Source: Cohnella sp. OV330
GTDB lineage: Bacteria; Bacillota; Bacilli; Paenibacillales; Paenibacillaceae
NCBI RefSeq assembly: GCF_900112065.1
Contig: NZ_FOKE01000022.1
Location: 1 to 37,207 of the forward strand
Length of the DNA stretch: 37,207 bases
Direction of reading: 5' to 3'
A program made the translations under genes and the position numbers. The notes beneath the pieces were generated by a model. It made no database searches. It saw only the letters and a list, made by a program, of their open reading frames with translations, and was not told where the DNA came from. This document shows, piece by piece, positions 1 through 5,789 of this stretch (position 1 is the stretch's first letter; each line of letters begins with the position of its first letter).

Positions 1-51
1 TTATGGTGCTGATGAAGGGATTCGAACCCCCGACCTACGCATTACGAATGC
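1..51 (-). repeat. attL core: 51-bp direct repeat with tRNA-Thr 3' remnant
   Basis: Identical to 37157-37207. On the minus strand it reads from inside the anticodon stem, through loop TTCGTAA (anticodon CGT, plus positions 44-46), the T arm with loop TTCGAAT, and the acceptor strand CATCAGC-A, to an encoded CCA ending at position 4. Sequence from 52 on does not continue as the 5' half of a tRNA, so this copy is the displaced 3' end left behind by integration and not a working gene. Confidence 0.93.
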
Positions 52-222
52 ATGGAATAACTATTCCGCTGTATTCCCATTCGATCCGGATGCTGTTAGA
101 TAGCGACTTATATCCACTTATCTATTCCCCTAATTACCCACTGAATCCACATGACCTTAGAAGATTTCTTAGAAACTCTTGTCATTCCTTAGCCCCTTAA
201 GATACCTCGGGAATATAAATAA
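52..222. other. Left prophage end, non-coding, with possible integrase/excisionase arm sites
   Basis: AT-rich stretch between the att core and the first terminator; no convincing gene. It holds a 14-bp palindrome GGAATA-AC-TATTCC (54-67), further TATTCC copies at 72 and 123, ACTTAT twice 10 bp apart (106, 116), and a paired repeat at 154-176 with TTAGAA at 157 and 169. A very similar TTAGAA pair lies by the right att core (37070-37093). Repeats shared by both ends are what arm-type integrase sites look like; this role is inferred. Confidence 0.45.
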
Positions 223-248
223 AGACCTGGCGATTTCTCGTCAGGTCT
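223..248 (-). terminator. Rho-independent terminator of the left-end operon
   Basis: Eleven-base stem (223-233 with 238-248, one G-U pair) and a four-base loop; on the minus strand it is followed by a T-rich stretch. It sits directly after the stop codon of the gene at 251-643 and ends the SOS-box operon before attL. Confidence 0.85.
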
Positions 249-250
249 GT

Positions 251-643
251 TTAAAGCTGCAATGGGTACTTTGCAAAACGTTCTTTGTATCCAGGCCATG
301 GGATGTGTACCTGCTCAATTAAGGAAGAATAATCTTCGACCCGCTCGACCATGTACGACCTAAGTGTCGCCCGCTCGATCTCGTAGGTCCCGCGACGGCC
401 AGCGATGCTGTATGTAAATCGGAGCGTTAATCCTTCCCGCTCCGGGTCATTCTTGATCCAGATCCTTCTTGATTTTAGCAGTTCTGATGATCGCTCAAAT
501 TCGCCCTGCAAGAAGCTTCCTACGATCTTAATAATCGCTGCGCGAACGCCGCTTGTCTCCTCGAGCTGCTGGCGTGCAAGCTCCGCAAGGGTCATGATCT
601 CGACGTGCTTCTGAATCACCTTTAGGTCGTCGCTCTCATTCAT
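251..643 (-). CDS. Hypothetical protein, last gene of the LexA-box operon
   Basis: A 130-residue soluble protein that I do not recognise. The N-terminal half (about 1-60) looks helical and charged; the C-terminal half, rich in aromatic and basic residues (about 62-110, with a GRRGTYEIERATLR stretch), looks like a beta-rich nucleic-acid or ligand-binding fold, but this is only an impression. Its ATG overlaps the stop of the upstream WYL-like gene by four bases (ATGA), and a strong terminator follows, so it is the third gene of a tight operon whose promoter carries LexA boxes. No signal peptide or membrane segment. Its role is probably linked to lysogeny or the damage response, by position only. 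Confidence 0.8.
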   Translation of the reverse strand: MNESDDLKVIQKHVEIMTLAELARQQLEETSGVRAAIIKIVGSFLQGEFERSSELLKSRRIWIKNDPEREGLTLRFTYSIAGRRGTYEIERATLRSYMVERVEDYSSLIEQVHIPWPGYKERFAKYPLQL

Positions 644-843
644 CGATATTCACGCTCCCGAGCTGGCCGCCAATCGAGAATACCGTCAAGCTGCAATGTG
701 CGCGGTGCATGCTTTCCACGATCAAAAACCATGGCCCTTCCCTGCTGAACTGCCTGGATCGTGACTTCCCGCTTCGTGATCGCGCCGCGCCGGTCCTGAT
801 AAATCATCACGACATCACGGCCGATATGCTTATTTATGTCCAT
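640..843 (-). CDS. Small WYL-like domain protein
   Basis: A 67-residue basic protein. Residues about 11-58 (VVMIYQDRRG, then TKREV, then APRTLQLDGILDW) fit the core of a WYL-type small barrel: a strand with an aromatic residue, a basic hairpin, then an R-x-L/F-x-L-D-x-I strand. WYL domains sense ligands or single-stranded nucleic acid in bacterial regulators, usually fused after a DNA-binding domain. Here the DNA-binding domain is the separate upstream gene, which overlaps this one by 14 bases. The start ATG at 843 has a GGAG upstream. A YolD-like protein is the main alternative; these also sit in SOS operons. Existence is solid, family is tentative. Confidence 0.7.
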   Translation of the reverse strand: MDINKHIGRDVVMIYQDRRGAITKREVTIQAVQQGRAMVFDRGKHAPRTLQLDGILDWRPAREREYR

Positions 844-1051
844 CTCCAGGGCGCTCCTTTACGAGATGTATGGTTCTCGGACCGTTCGGTTTTTTTCCAA
901 CCAATCCGCATTTAATAAGGCGATCCAAATGTCCATGAGTCGTCCCGACGGATATACCCGAAGCCTCGGCGATTTCCCGGACTGATGGCGGATATCCTAG
1001 CTTATCTGTGAGGGTTGCGATGGCCGACATTACTTTATCTTTGGTTTTCAT
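830..1051 (-). CDS. Stand-alone LexA-type DNA-binding domain protein
   Basis: A 73-residue protein that matches only the N-terminal winged helix-turn-helix of LexA: GYPPSVREIAEASGIS at 19-34, the recognition helix around 34-46 (VGTTHGHLDRL), and the wing near 55-63. The S24 peptidase half of LexA (cleavage site and Ser/Lys dyad) is missing, so it cannot self-cleave under RecA. The start is ATG 1051, with GGAGG eight bases upstream; an in-frame TTG at 1066 overlaps no ribosome site. Its own promoter has two LexA boxes, so it is probably repressed by host LexA and may also bind such boxes itself as a non-inducible competitor. First gene of a three-gene operon. Confidence 0.85.
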   Translation of the reverse strand: MKTKDKVMSAIATLTDKLGYPPSVREIAEASGISVGTTHGHLDRLIKCGLVGKKPNGPRTIHLVKERPGDGHK

Positions 1052-1067
1052 GTTGCACGCCTCCAAT

Positions 1068-1112
1068 CGAACGTTTGTTCTTATATTAATACGAACATGC
1101 GTTCTTTGTCGA
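1068..1112 (-). promoter_or_regulatory. SOS promoter with two LexA boxes
   Basis: Leftward promoter: -35 TCGACA (1107-1112), 18-bp spacer, -10 TAATAT (1083-1088). Box 1, CGAACATGCGTTCT (1092-1105), fills the spacer and differs from the Bacillus-type consensus CGAAC-RNRY-GTTYC in its last base. Box 2, CGAACGTTTGTTCT (1068-1081), lies just downstream of the -10. Both overlap where polymerase sits, which is the expected layout for LexA repression. Confidence 0.8.
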
Positions 1113-1124
1113 GCATAAAAAATA

Positions 1125-1146
1125 CCCCGGCGATTATTCGCTGGGG
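1125..1146 (-). terminator. Rho-independent terminator of the lipoprotein gene
   Basis: Nine-base GC-rich stem (1125-1133 with 1138-1146), four-base loop, and TATTTTTTAT following on the minus strand. It lies ten bases past the lipoprotein stop and isolates that gene from the SOS operon. Confidence 0.88.
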
Positions 1147-1155
1147 CCTTCGGTG

Positions 1156-1692
1156 CTATTGTTTTTTGCTGATTAATTCAGTAACGTCATCCCGAAATGC
1201 TTCGCTGTATTGTTGGAAAAGAGCTGTATCGAATCCTTCGTCTGTTGTATTGGCCTTTGGAGGATTTTGCTTTAAGTGTTCATATAACTTATCAATCTCC
1301 CCCGAAAGCTTGGTCCAGACCGATTTAATGTCTGCGTATTCTTCTCCCAAGCCGTTAATATACTCGTCGTATTCTTTCTTCTGTTCCATTGACTTGGCCA
1401 GACGTTCCATTGTGAAATCAATATCAAGAGTTTCCCCCGTGCTGCCTGTTCCCCTACGAATGAAGTTGGAAACATCAATAAATCCGGAATTCCAAATATC
1501 ACTCGTTACAAAGTTGCGGATATCGCCCAACTTGTCCTCCGGCGATCCCTCTTCGACAACGTTTGCGTTAGAAGCTAGCGATTTCAACATTGCCTCCGCC
1601 GCTTTTTCTTCGTCGCTCTTTCCTTTACCGCAACCAGCTACCAGCAAAGCAAAGACGAAGGTTAATAGAATTAAGACTTTCCCTTTTGCCAT
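1156..1692 (-). CDS. Prophage lipoprotein (possible lysogenic conversion or exclusion factor)
   Basis: A 178-residue exported lipoprotein. It has a basic N-terminus, a hydrophobic stretch at about 5-19, and lipobox LVAGC with the lipidated Cys at 21, so the mature protein should be anchored on the outer face of the membrane. The rest is charged, largely helical and without a family I recognise. The gene has its own terminator and a separate -10 box, and lies between the lysis genes and the left-end operon, a usual place for genes expressed in the lysogen. Some phage lipoproteins block DNA entry of related phages; that role here is only a guess from position and type. Confidence 0.85.
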   Translation of the reverse strand: MAKGKVLILLTFVFALLVAGCGKGKSDEEKAAEAMLKSLASNANVVEEGSPEDKLGDIRNFVTSDIWNSGFIDVSNFIRRGTGSTGETLDIDFTMERLAKSMEQKKEYDEYINGLGEEYADIKSVWTKLSGEIDKLYEHLKQNPPKANTTDEGFDTALFQQYSEAFRDDVTELISKKQ

Positions 1693-1727
1693 CTTGTAAT
1701 AAACCCCTTTTCCTTTTTTTAAATCTT

Positions 1728-1733
1728 ATTATA
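1728..1733 (-). promoter_or_regulatory. -10 box of the lipoprotein gene promoter
   Basis: A perfect TATAAT on the minus strand, 36 bases before the ATG, in an AT-rich gap just past the endolysin terminator. No good -35 box is visible at the expected distance, so strength is uncertain. Confidence 0.5.
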
Positions 1734-1764
1734 GATTTCCAGCTTTTTCAATTTGTTTCGACAA

Positions 1765-1797
1765 ACAAAAAAGCCCAAGAGCCGAAGCTCCCGGGCT
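1765..1797 (-). terminator. Rho-independent terminator ending the late (lysis) operon
   Basis: A hairpin at 1772-1797 (AGCCC/GGGCT closing pairs, central TTCG) followed on the minus strand by TTTTTTGTTT. It lies ten bases after the endolysin stop codon and marks the end of the long leftward late operon. Confidence 0.9.
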
Positions 1798-1807
1798 GAT
1801 TCTTTCC

Positions 1808-2515
1808 TTACTTTACAGGTACGGTCACATTGACCGTCTTCGTCTTTGGGTCCCAGCCGTCCACCTGTCCGCCAAGTGCGGTCGTGACGGCACGAACGGG
1901 CAGATAGGTTATCCCCTTCTTCGGATCGTACAGCGCGCCGGTGGCGACCCTCTTGCCATTTACGATGGCGATTGCATCTTCCATCTCTTCTTCCCCTCCG
2001 ATAATAGCTAATTTGATAAACAACGCATTCATTTGTGCGACGGTCGGCCGACGGCCAAGCCTGTACTGCTGGATCGTTATTCCGAACGTGAATTGAAAAT
2101 GGGGAAGGTCTTGGAAGCTGCGCCAATCGCCTCCCCACTCGAAGCCGATCAGCTTGGCCTCTTCGACGACCTCGGACCAATCCGGCAAACTGTCTTTGTC
2201 GTCGTCGCGCAGCGTGTTCCAGCTCACCTGTCGTCCATCTGCAAGAAGTAGAGCGAAGTCGATCGCAACGCCGAAGTTATGGAAGCTGTAACCGCCTTGC
2301 GCATTCGTGACGATCTGACCCGGTTTACTGCGCCCCTGATCGTATAGTTCGTTCTGTTCTGAATAGGAACGAAAGCCATGGGTGATCAGGATCTGAACGC
2401 CACGCTGATAGCAACGTTCAATCAACTTTTCTGCTGCCGCCCGTACGACGGGGAGCAGCTGCGCGAGCTTGGTGGCAGACTTAGCTTTTACTTGTTCCAG
2501 TGCCAGCACCTGCAT
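1808..2515 (-). CDS. Endolysin: M15 family L-alanyl-D-glutamate peptidase
   Basis: A 235-residue peptidoglycan hydrolase. Residues about 10-145 form the M15 (VanY/CwlK-like) zinc peptidase: SFHNFGVAIDF at 77-87 gives zinc ligands His79 and Asp86, and the third is His139 in PHFQF. Such enzymes cut the L-Ala-D-Glu bond of the cell-wall peptide. After a short acidic linker, residues about 180-235 resemble a copper-amine-oxidase N-terminal-like repeat (TYLPVRAVTTALGG), a wall-associated domain common in Paenibacillus surface proteins. There is no signal peptide, so export relies on the holin directly upstream, which it overlaps. The ATG at 2515 is very close to GGGAGAGG; GTG 2509 has better spacing. 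Confidence 0.92.
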   Translation of the reverse strand: MQVLALEQVKAKSATKLAQLLPVVRAAAEKLIERCYQRGVQILITHGFRSYSEQNELYDQGRSKPGQIVTNAQGGYSFHNFGVAIDFALLLADGRQVSWNTLRDDDKDSLPDWSEVVEEAKLIGFEWGGDWRSFQDLPHFQFTFGITIQQYRLGRRPTVAQMNALFIKLAIIGGEEEMEDAIAIVNGKRVATGALYDPKKGITYLPVRAVTTALGGQVDGWDPKTKTVNVTVPVK

Positions 2516-2963
2516 CCTCTCCCTTCTCGTTGAGCTGCTCGAGCCTTTTCGTAATAACGCCGGGCAACGTCACGCCCAGGATGCCGAAGTTCTCGATCAG
2601 GCTTAGACCTTCACGGCCGGCATAGTAGTAGATCGCGGCAGTCCGGAAGATGGGCGCGGCTGGTTGAAACCAGGCGTCCAATTGTCCTGCAAGAGCGATC
2701 ACGGCGAGCACGACGAACTTTCGAATGCCTCCCCAGTAAAGCGTATCGGAGTTGAGTTTATGGTTCTTGATCGCTCCCGCAACGCCGCTGATGTAGTCAA
2801 GCACGATCAACGTCAACAGGACTTCAAGCGCCTTATCCCAACCTCCGAGAACCGCTGAAACGGCGATTCCGATAGCTGCCACCCATCCGCCGGCGATCGC
2901 TTCCTTGCCGCCAGCAGCGGACGCATACCAGACATTCCAAGCCAATAACTTGATCTGTTCCAT
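2481..2963 (-). CDS. Phage holin (phi29/toxin-secretion holin family)
   Basis: A 160-residue membrane protein that times lysis by opening the inner membrane to the endolysin. Hydrophobic segments lie at about 25-41, 47-66 (with the family signature LDYISG near 55-60) and 82-97, with a further stretch around 125-137; the C-terminus is hydrophilic and Gly/Thr/Ser rich. This matches the family often labelled phage_holin_4. It overlaps the start of the endolysin, so the two are translationally coupled. The ATG at 2963 is preceded by GGGAGGGG. A hairpin terminator lies in the gap upstream. Confidence 0.92.
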   Translation of the reverse strand: MEQIKLLAWNVWYASAAGGKEAIAGGWVAAIGIAVSAVLGGWDKALEVLLTLIVLDYISGVAGAIKNHKLNSDTLYWGGIRKFVVLAVIALAGQLDAWFQPAAPIFRTAAIYYYAGREGLSLIENFGILGVTLPGVITKRLEQLNEKGEDAGAGTGTSKS

Positions 2964-2985
2964 CTTGACCCCTCCCGAAAATAAA

Positions 2986-3006
2986 GGCCCCGCCTTTGGC
3001 GGAGCC
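2986..3006. terminator. Bidirectional hairpin before the holin gene
   Basis: Nine-base GC-rich stem with one mismatch (2986-2994 with 2998-3006), loop TTT, and T-rich runs on both sides (TTTATTTT leftward, GTTTTATTT rightward). It probably reduces read-through from the tail genes into the lysis genes. Confidence 0.7.
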
Positions 3007-3041
3007 CGTTTTATTTAATCGCCTTGTTTTGGCGTTGTTTT

Positions 3042-3069
3042 CCAAATTCCCAGGCGCTTAGGAATTTGG
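3042..3069. repeat. Perfect 9-bp inverted repeat in the pre-holin gap
   Basis: CCAAATTCC (3042-3050) and GGAATTTGG (3061-3069) with a ten-base loop. No T-run follows, so it is not a classical terminator. The holin start is about 80 bases downstream, and the hairpin lies over a possible 26-codon ORF in this gap. Confidence 0.6.
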
Positions 3070-3098
3070 ATCTCATAAATGCGTGATTCATTCCGACT

Positions 3099-3371
3099 TT
3101 ACTCTACAGTTGGTGAAGCTCCAGCCGTAACGCCAAGGTTCCATACAGGCCTATTTTCCATATCCGGATTCAGTGCGAATACCTCGTCGTATTGCGTTTC
3201 CGTGATCTTTTCGGCGTCCAGCGCTTGCTGGATGTCCTCAATGTAGTACGTCGCAGCTGCGTGTTCCTTGACTCCCTGCTTCTGAGAATCCGGCACGCTG
3301 TTGAGCGTCCGTGTCAAATCGAGAAAAACCGCTTTTGCATATTGCCGGGTGATTGCCGTAATCGTTGCCAT
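3099..3371 (-). CDS. Small XkdX-region protein, tail/lysis junction
   Basis: A 90-residue soluble protein. Its middle part (YYIEDIQQALDAEKITETQYDEV split over about 42-65) has the pattern seen in short XkdX-type phage proteins, where a helix is followed by a K-I-T-x-x-Q-Y-D turn, but the match is loose. Position between the fibre genes and the holin also fits the xkdX slot of PBSX. AGGGGGAAAAGGAC precedes the ATG. Function is unknown; it may be a minor baseplate or fibre-assembly protein. Confidence 0.75.
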   Translation of the reverse strand: MATITAITRQYAKAVFLDLTRTLNSVPDSQKQGVKEHAAATYYIEDIQQALDAEKITETQYDEVFALNPDMENRPVWNLGVTAGASPTVE

Positions 3372-3393
3372 GTCCTTTTCCCCCTATTCGGAT

Positions 3394-3603
3394 TTAAGCA
3401 GGATTAACTTCCTCGTACAGGTCTAGCAGGAGCGAAGTCGTGTCGGCGCTGTCGGTGCGCAGCTGTGTGACGTCCGCCTGCAAGGCGGCGACCTTGGATT
3501 CGACCGAAGGCTCGGGTTTTTCCGGCTGCGGCATCGGCTCCAGGTCGGGCACGTCTACAAAGGTTTCTTCGCCGGTCTGTGCGTCGTAAACTAGGTGCTT
3601 CAC
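3394..3603 (-). CDS. Small tail-associated protein, paralogue of the 5339 gene C-terminus
   Basis: A 69-residue protein with a Pro/Glu-rich centre and a C-terminal coiled-coil-like tail. Its last about 20 residues (DSADTTSLLLDLYEEVNPA) closely match the end of the protein encoded at 5339-5770 (DSADMTLLLLELYEANAPA), so the two share a duplicated C-terminal module. It starts with GTG at 3603, with GGAGG upstream, and overlaps the stop of the collagen-like fibre gene (GTGA). Probably a fibre or baseplate accessory protein; the exact role is unknown. Confidence 0.75.
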   Translation of the reverse strand: MKHLVYDAQTGEETFVDVPDLEPMPQPEKPEPSVESKVAALQADVTQLRTDSADTTSLLLDLYEEVNPA

Positions 3604-5027
3604 TCAGAATACACCTCCACGGTTGTACCATTGGCGATATATAAGTTCGTGTTGTAAAAAGCGAGGTCCAATGACGGGAACGGCCAGCTGGTCGCTGTCG
3701 ATTGCTGGGAGCTTCTGACCTCTACCGCCGACGCTTGTGCAGCGTCTCCATAAAAGACCGCATAGCTGCCATCGATCGTCTTGCGCCTGTGACTGCCGTC
3801 GAAGATCGCGGTCAGGAAGCAGCCAAGTGCGCCAGCCCGCCCGATGCTGAATAATGCCGCCGACGTCGGATTAGGGAAAAGGTCGCCCGACTTCGTCCAG
3901 GTCGACGGAATAATCGAGACGCCCTGCGCCTTGTCGTCCAGGCTGGAATACACCATAGCCCGAATTCGGCATTTCGTGATCGTCCCCAGCCCTGTGATCG
4001 TCGCCGTCTTGATCGTCGCGACCTGAAAAACCAGCTTCGTGACGTTGGCCGTGCTGGTGATCGCGACGGCCGAACCGCCCGACGTCGTCGATATTTGAAA
4101 TGTGTTGGCCGTGGCGTTAATGACAAAGTAGTGCGCCTGCGTGATCCCTGTCGGGTACGCCGCCCCAAGGCTGAAGATCGAAAAGTCCTTCGACGGGAAG
4201 ATGACCTGGCCGTTCGCGAATCCGTGCCCTTGCGCTGTGAACGTCCCCGTCGCCGTGTCGACCGATTGCATGACGGCCTGCGGGTTGCCGGTGTATGTGT
4301 AGCTGGCGAGCTGCGTTGAACCGCCCCCACCGCCTCCGCTTGGTGCTGCGATCCAGCCCGCATCGAAGTCCGCTCCGCTTATCTTTGCGAGGACCTGACC
4401 AGTCGTGCCTCCAGCAGGTACGCCGACGCCGGCCGCGCCCGTCGCCCCCGTAGCGCCTGGGTCGCCTTTATCGCCCTTGTCTCCCTTCAGCCCCTGCGGA
4501 CCTTGCAGCCCCGTGTCGCCCTTGGGTCCTGGGTCGCCTTGCAGCCCCTGCGGACCCTGCAGGCCCGGGTCCCCTTTATCGCCTTTAGCGCCTGGGGCTC
4601 CCTGCGGCCCCGTACCACCCTGTAAGCCTTGGGGGCCTGTATCGCCCTTGGCCCCAGGCGCGCCGTCAGCGCCGGCCGGTCCTTGCGGCCCGGGGTCGCC
4701 CTTCGGACCTTTCAGCGAGGCAATCCACTGGCTTTCTGTGCCGAGGAACCCGTCCGCGACAGCGAGTTCATACGCGGATTTTCCGTTCGCGCTACCCCCT
4801 GTACCGTCCCCAGGGTCTCCCTTGTCGCCCTTGGGTCCCTTAAGAGACGCCAGCCATTCGGTTATCGTGCCCGTGAAGCCTTCAGCGACGGCGAGTTCGT
4901 AGGCGTCTGCGCCCGGGTCGCCCTTCTCGCCGCGCGGACCAGGGGTGCCCGATCCGTTGCCCCCAGGGAAGACCTCGATCGGCGTTGGCTCCGGTCCCGG
5001 TGTTATGATGATATTAATGTCCGTCAT
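3600..5027 (-). CDS. Collagen-like tail fibre protein
   Basis: A 475-residue fibre. A short N-terminus (about 1-25) leads into Gly-X-Y triplets such as GPKGDKGDPG that dominate up to about residue 190 and should form a collagen-like triple helix. Two copies of a spacer (about 40-72 and 80-112; pattern YELAVA-GF-GT-W-ASLKGPKG) interrupt it. A Gly/Ser hinge follows, then a beta-rich C-terminal domain of about 270 residues, presumably the trimeric receptor-binding tip. The start is ATG 5027, after GAGGGGAGC and with a four-base overlap of the upstream stop; longer readings extend through an arginine-rich shadow. The triplet DNA is GC-rich and repetitive, so length changes by slippage or recombination are likely. 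Confidence 0.92.
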   Translation of the reverse strand: MTDINIIITPGPEPTPIEVFPGGNGSGTPGPRGEKGDPGADAYELAVAEGFTGTITEWLASLKGPKGDKGDPGDGTGGSANGKSAYELAVADGFLGTESQWIASLKGPKGDPGPQGPAGADGAPGAKGDTGPQGLQGGTGPQGAPGAKGDKGDPGLQGPQGLQGDPGPKGDTGLQGPQGLKGDKGDKGDPGATGATGAAGVGVPAGGTTGQVLAKISGADFDAGWIAAPSGGGGGGSTQLASYTYTGNPQAVMQSVDTATGTFTAQGHGFANGQVIFPSKDFSIFSLGAAYPTGITQAHYFVINATANTFQISTTSGGSAVAITSTANVTKLVFQVATIKTATITGLGTITKCRIRAMVYSSLDDKAQGVSIIPSTWTKSGDLFPNPTSAALFSIGRAGALGCFLTAIFDGSHRRKTIDGSYAVFYGDAAQASAVEVRSSQQSTATSWPFPSLDLAFYNTNLYIANGTTVEVYSE

Positions 5028-5326
5028 GGCGTTTCGCTCCCCTCGACAGGGATCAGCATGGTCAGGGAATACGCCGTCTCGCCGTTTACCGTGCGCTTGA
5101 TATCCGTCCGCAGCAGGCCGGGCTGCCATCCGCGCGTGTCGCGTACAACGAATCGAAACGTATTAGGGTCGCCCGTCGCTTCGATCTCGACGTCCGACAT
5201 TTTGGTCCCCGACGCCGTGTTAACCTGGGACGTGAACTCCTCCAGCTGTGCGCCTGGACAAGTCGCGGTATACGAGAACGTCTGACCGCGCTTAATTCCC
5301 GGCAGGGTGATCGTCTCAAGTGGCAT
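5024..5326 (-). CDS. Small baseplate/fibre accessory protein
   Basis: A 100-residue, largely beta-strand protein (FSYTATCPG, then FRFVVRDT, then YSLTMLIPVEG) that looks like a single Ig-like or baseplate-upper-protein-like domain. I do not recognise a named family. AAGGAGG precedes the ATG, and its stop overlaps the start of the collagen-like fibre gene, so the two are translationally coupled and it may cap or attach that fibre. Confidence 0.8.
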   Translation of the reverse strand: MPLETITLPGIKRGQTFSYTATCPGAQLEEFTSQVNTASGTKMSDVEIEATGDPNTFRFVVRDTRGWQPGLLRTDIKRTVNGETAYSLTMLIPVEGSETP

Positions 5327-5338
5327 GGTCTGCCCTCC

Positions 5339-5770
5339 TTACGCTGGGGCGTTTGCTTCGTAGAGTTCCAGAAGGAGCAGCGTCATGTCGGCGCTGTCGC
5401 CTTTAACCTGGTTAAGTTCCGCCCGCAGCTGCGCGTTCTCGGCCTTCAGCCCGTCGACCTCGGCGGACAGCGGCGGGCGGTACTCGGGCGGCTGTCCGGG
5501 CTCCTGCGGATCGGGGTACGAAAAAAGCAGCGACGGCTGCTCGCTGCTTACATCGACCCTATAGCCGTTCGTTAACATAAAGTCCTGCGCGTGTTGCCCG
5601 TACTCCAGCTGGAGGACTCCGACCGTATTCGGTACGCGATCTTTCAGCGCTTGGAAAGACTCAAAGTCCTGGTCGCGGGTCGTTTCGATAACGCCGCCCT
5701 CTCGTTCGCCCGTGTCGACGATGACATTTCCGGTTGCTTTGTCATAGTAAATTTTCCGCCCTATTTGCAT
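5339..5770 (-). CDS. Tail fibre-associated protein with coiled-coil C-terminus
   Basis: A 143-residue protein. The N-terminal part (GRKIYYDKATGNVIVDTGER) looks like a small beta domain found between fibre genes in PBSX-like phages. A Pro-rich linker follows (PDPQEPGQPPEYRPP), then a coiled coil (LKAENAQLRAELNQVK) and an end module shared with the protein at 3394-3603. ATG 5770 is preferred because AAGGAG is nine bases upstream; an in-frame TTG at 5779 abuts the ribosome site. Role is unknown; it probably belongs to the fibre network. Confidence 0.82.
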   Translation of the reverse strand: MQIGRKIYYDKATGNVIVDTGEREGGVIETTRDQDFESFQALKDRVPNTVGVLQLEYGQHAQDFMLTNGYRVDVSSEQPSLLFSYPDPQEPGQPPEYRPPLSAEVDGLKAENAQLRAELNQVKGDSADMTLLLLELYEANAPA

Positions 5771-5789
5771 ATTCGCCAACTCCTTCCTT

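Noticed and set aside
3..200. Rightward 65-codon frame at the left end
   Set aside because: It reads through the tRNA remnant and non-coding att-flanking DNA, has no ribosome site, and runs against the neighbouring operon.
1097..1699. Rightward 200-codon frame opposite the lipoprotein
   Set aside because: Ser/Phe/Pro-rich mirror of a protein with a clear lipobox, terminator and promoter on the minus strand.
4430..4720. Repeat block that could look like a CRISPR array or a diversity-generating region
   Set aside because: The period is the 9-base Gly-X-Y codon triplet in an open fibre gene; no regular spacers and no reverse transcriptase or cas gene nearby.
4405..4902. Pro/Gly/Ser-rich rightward frame opposite the collagen-like repeats
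   Set aside because: The complement of Gly-X-Y triplets gives a PGSP-type pseudo-repeat; no start signals.
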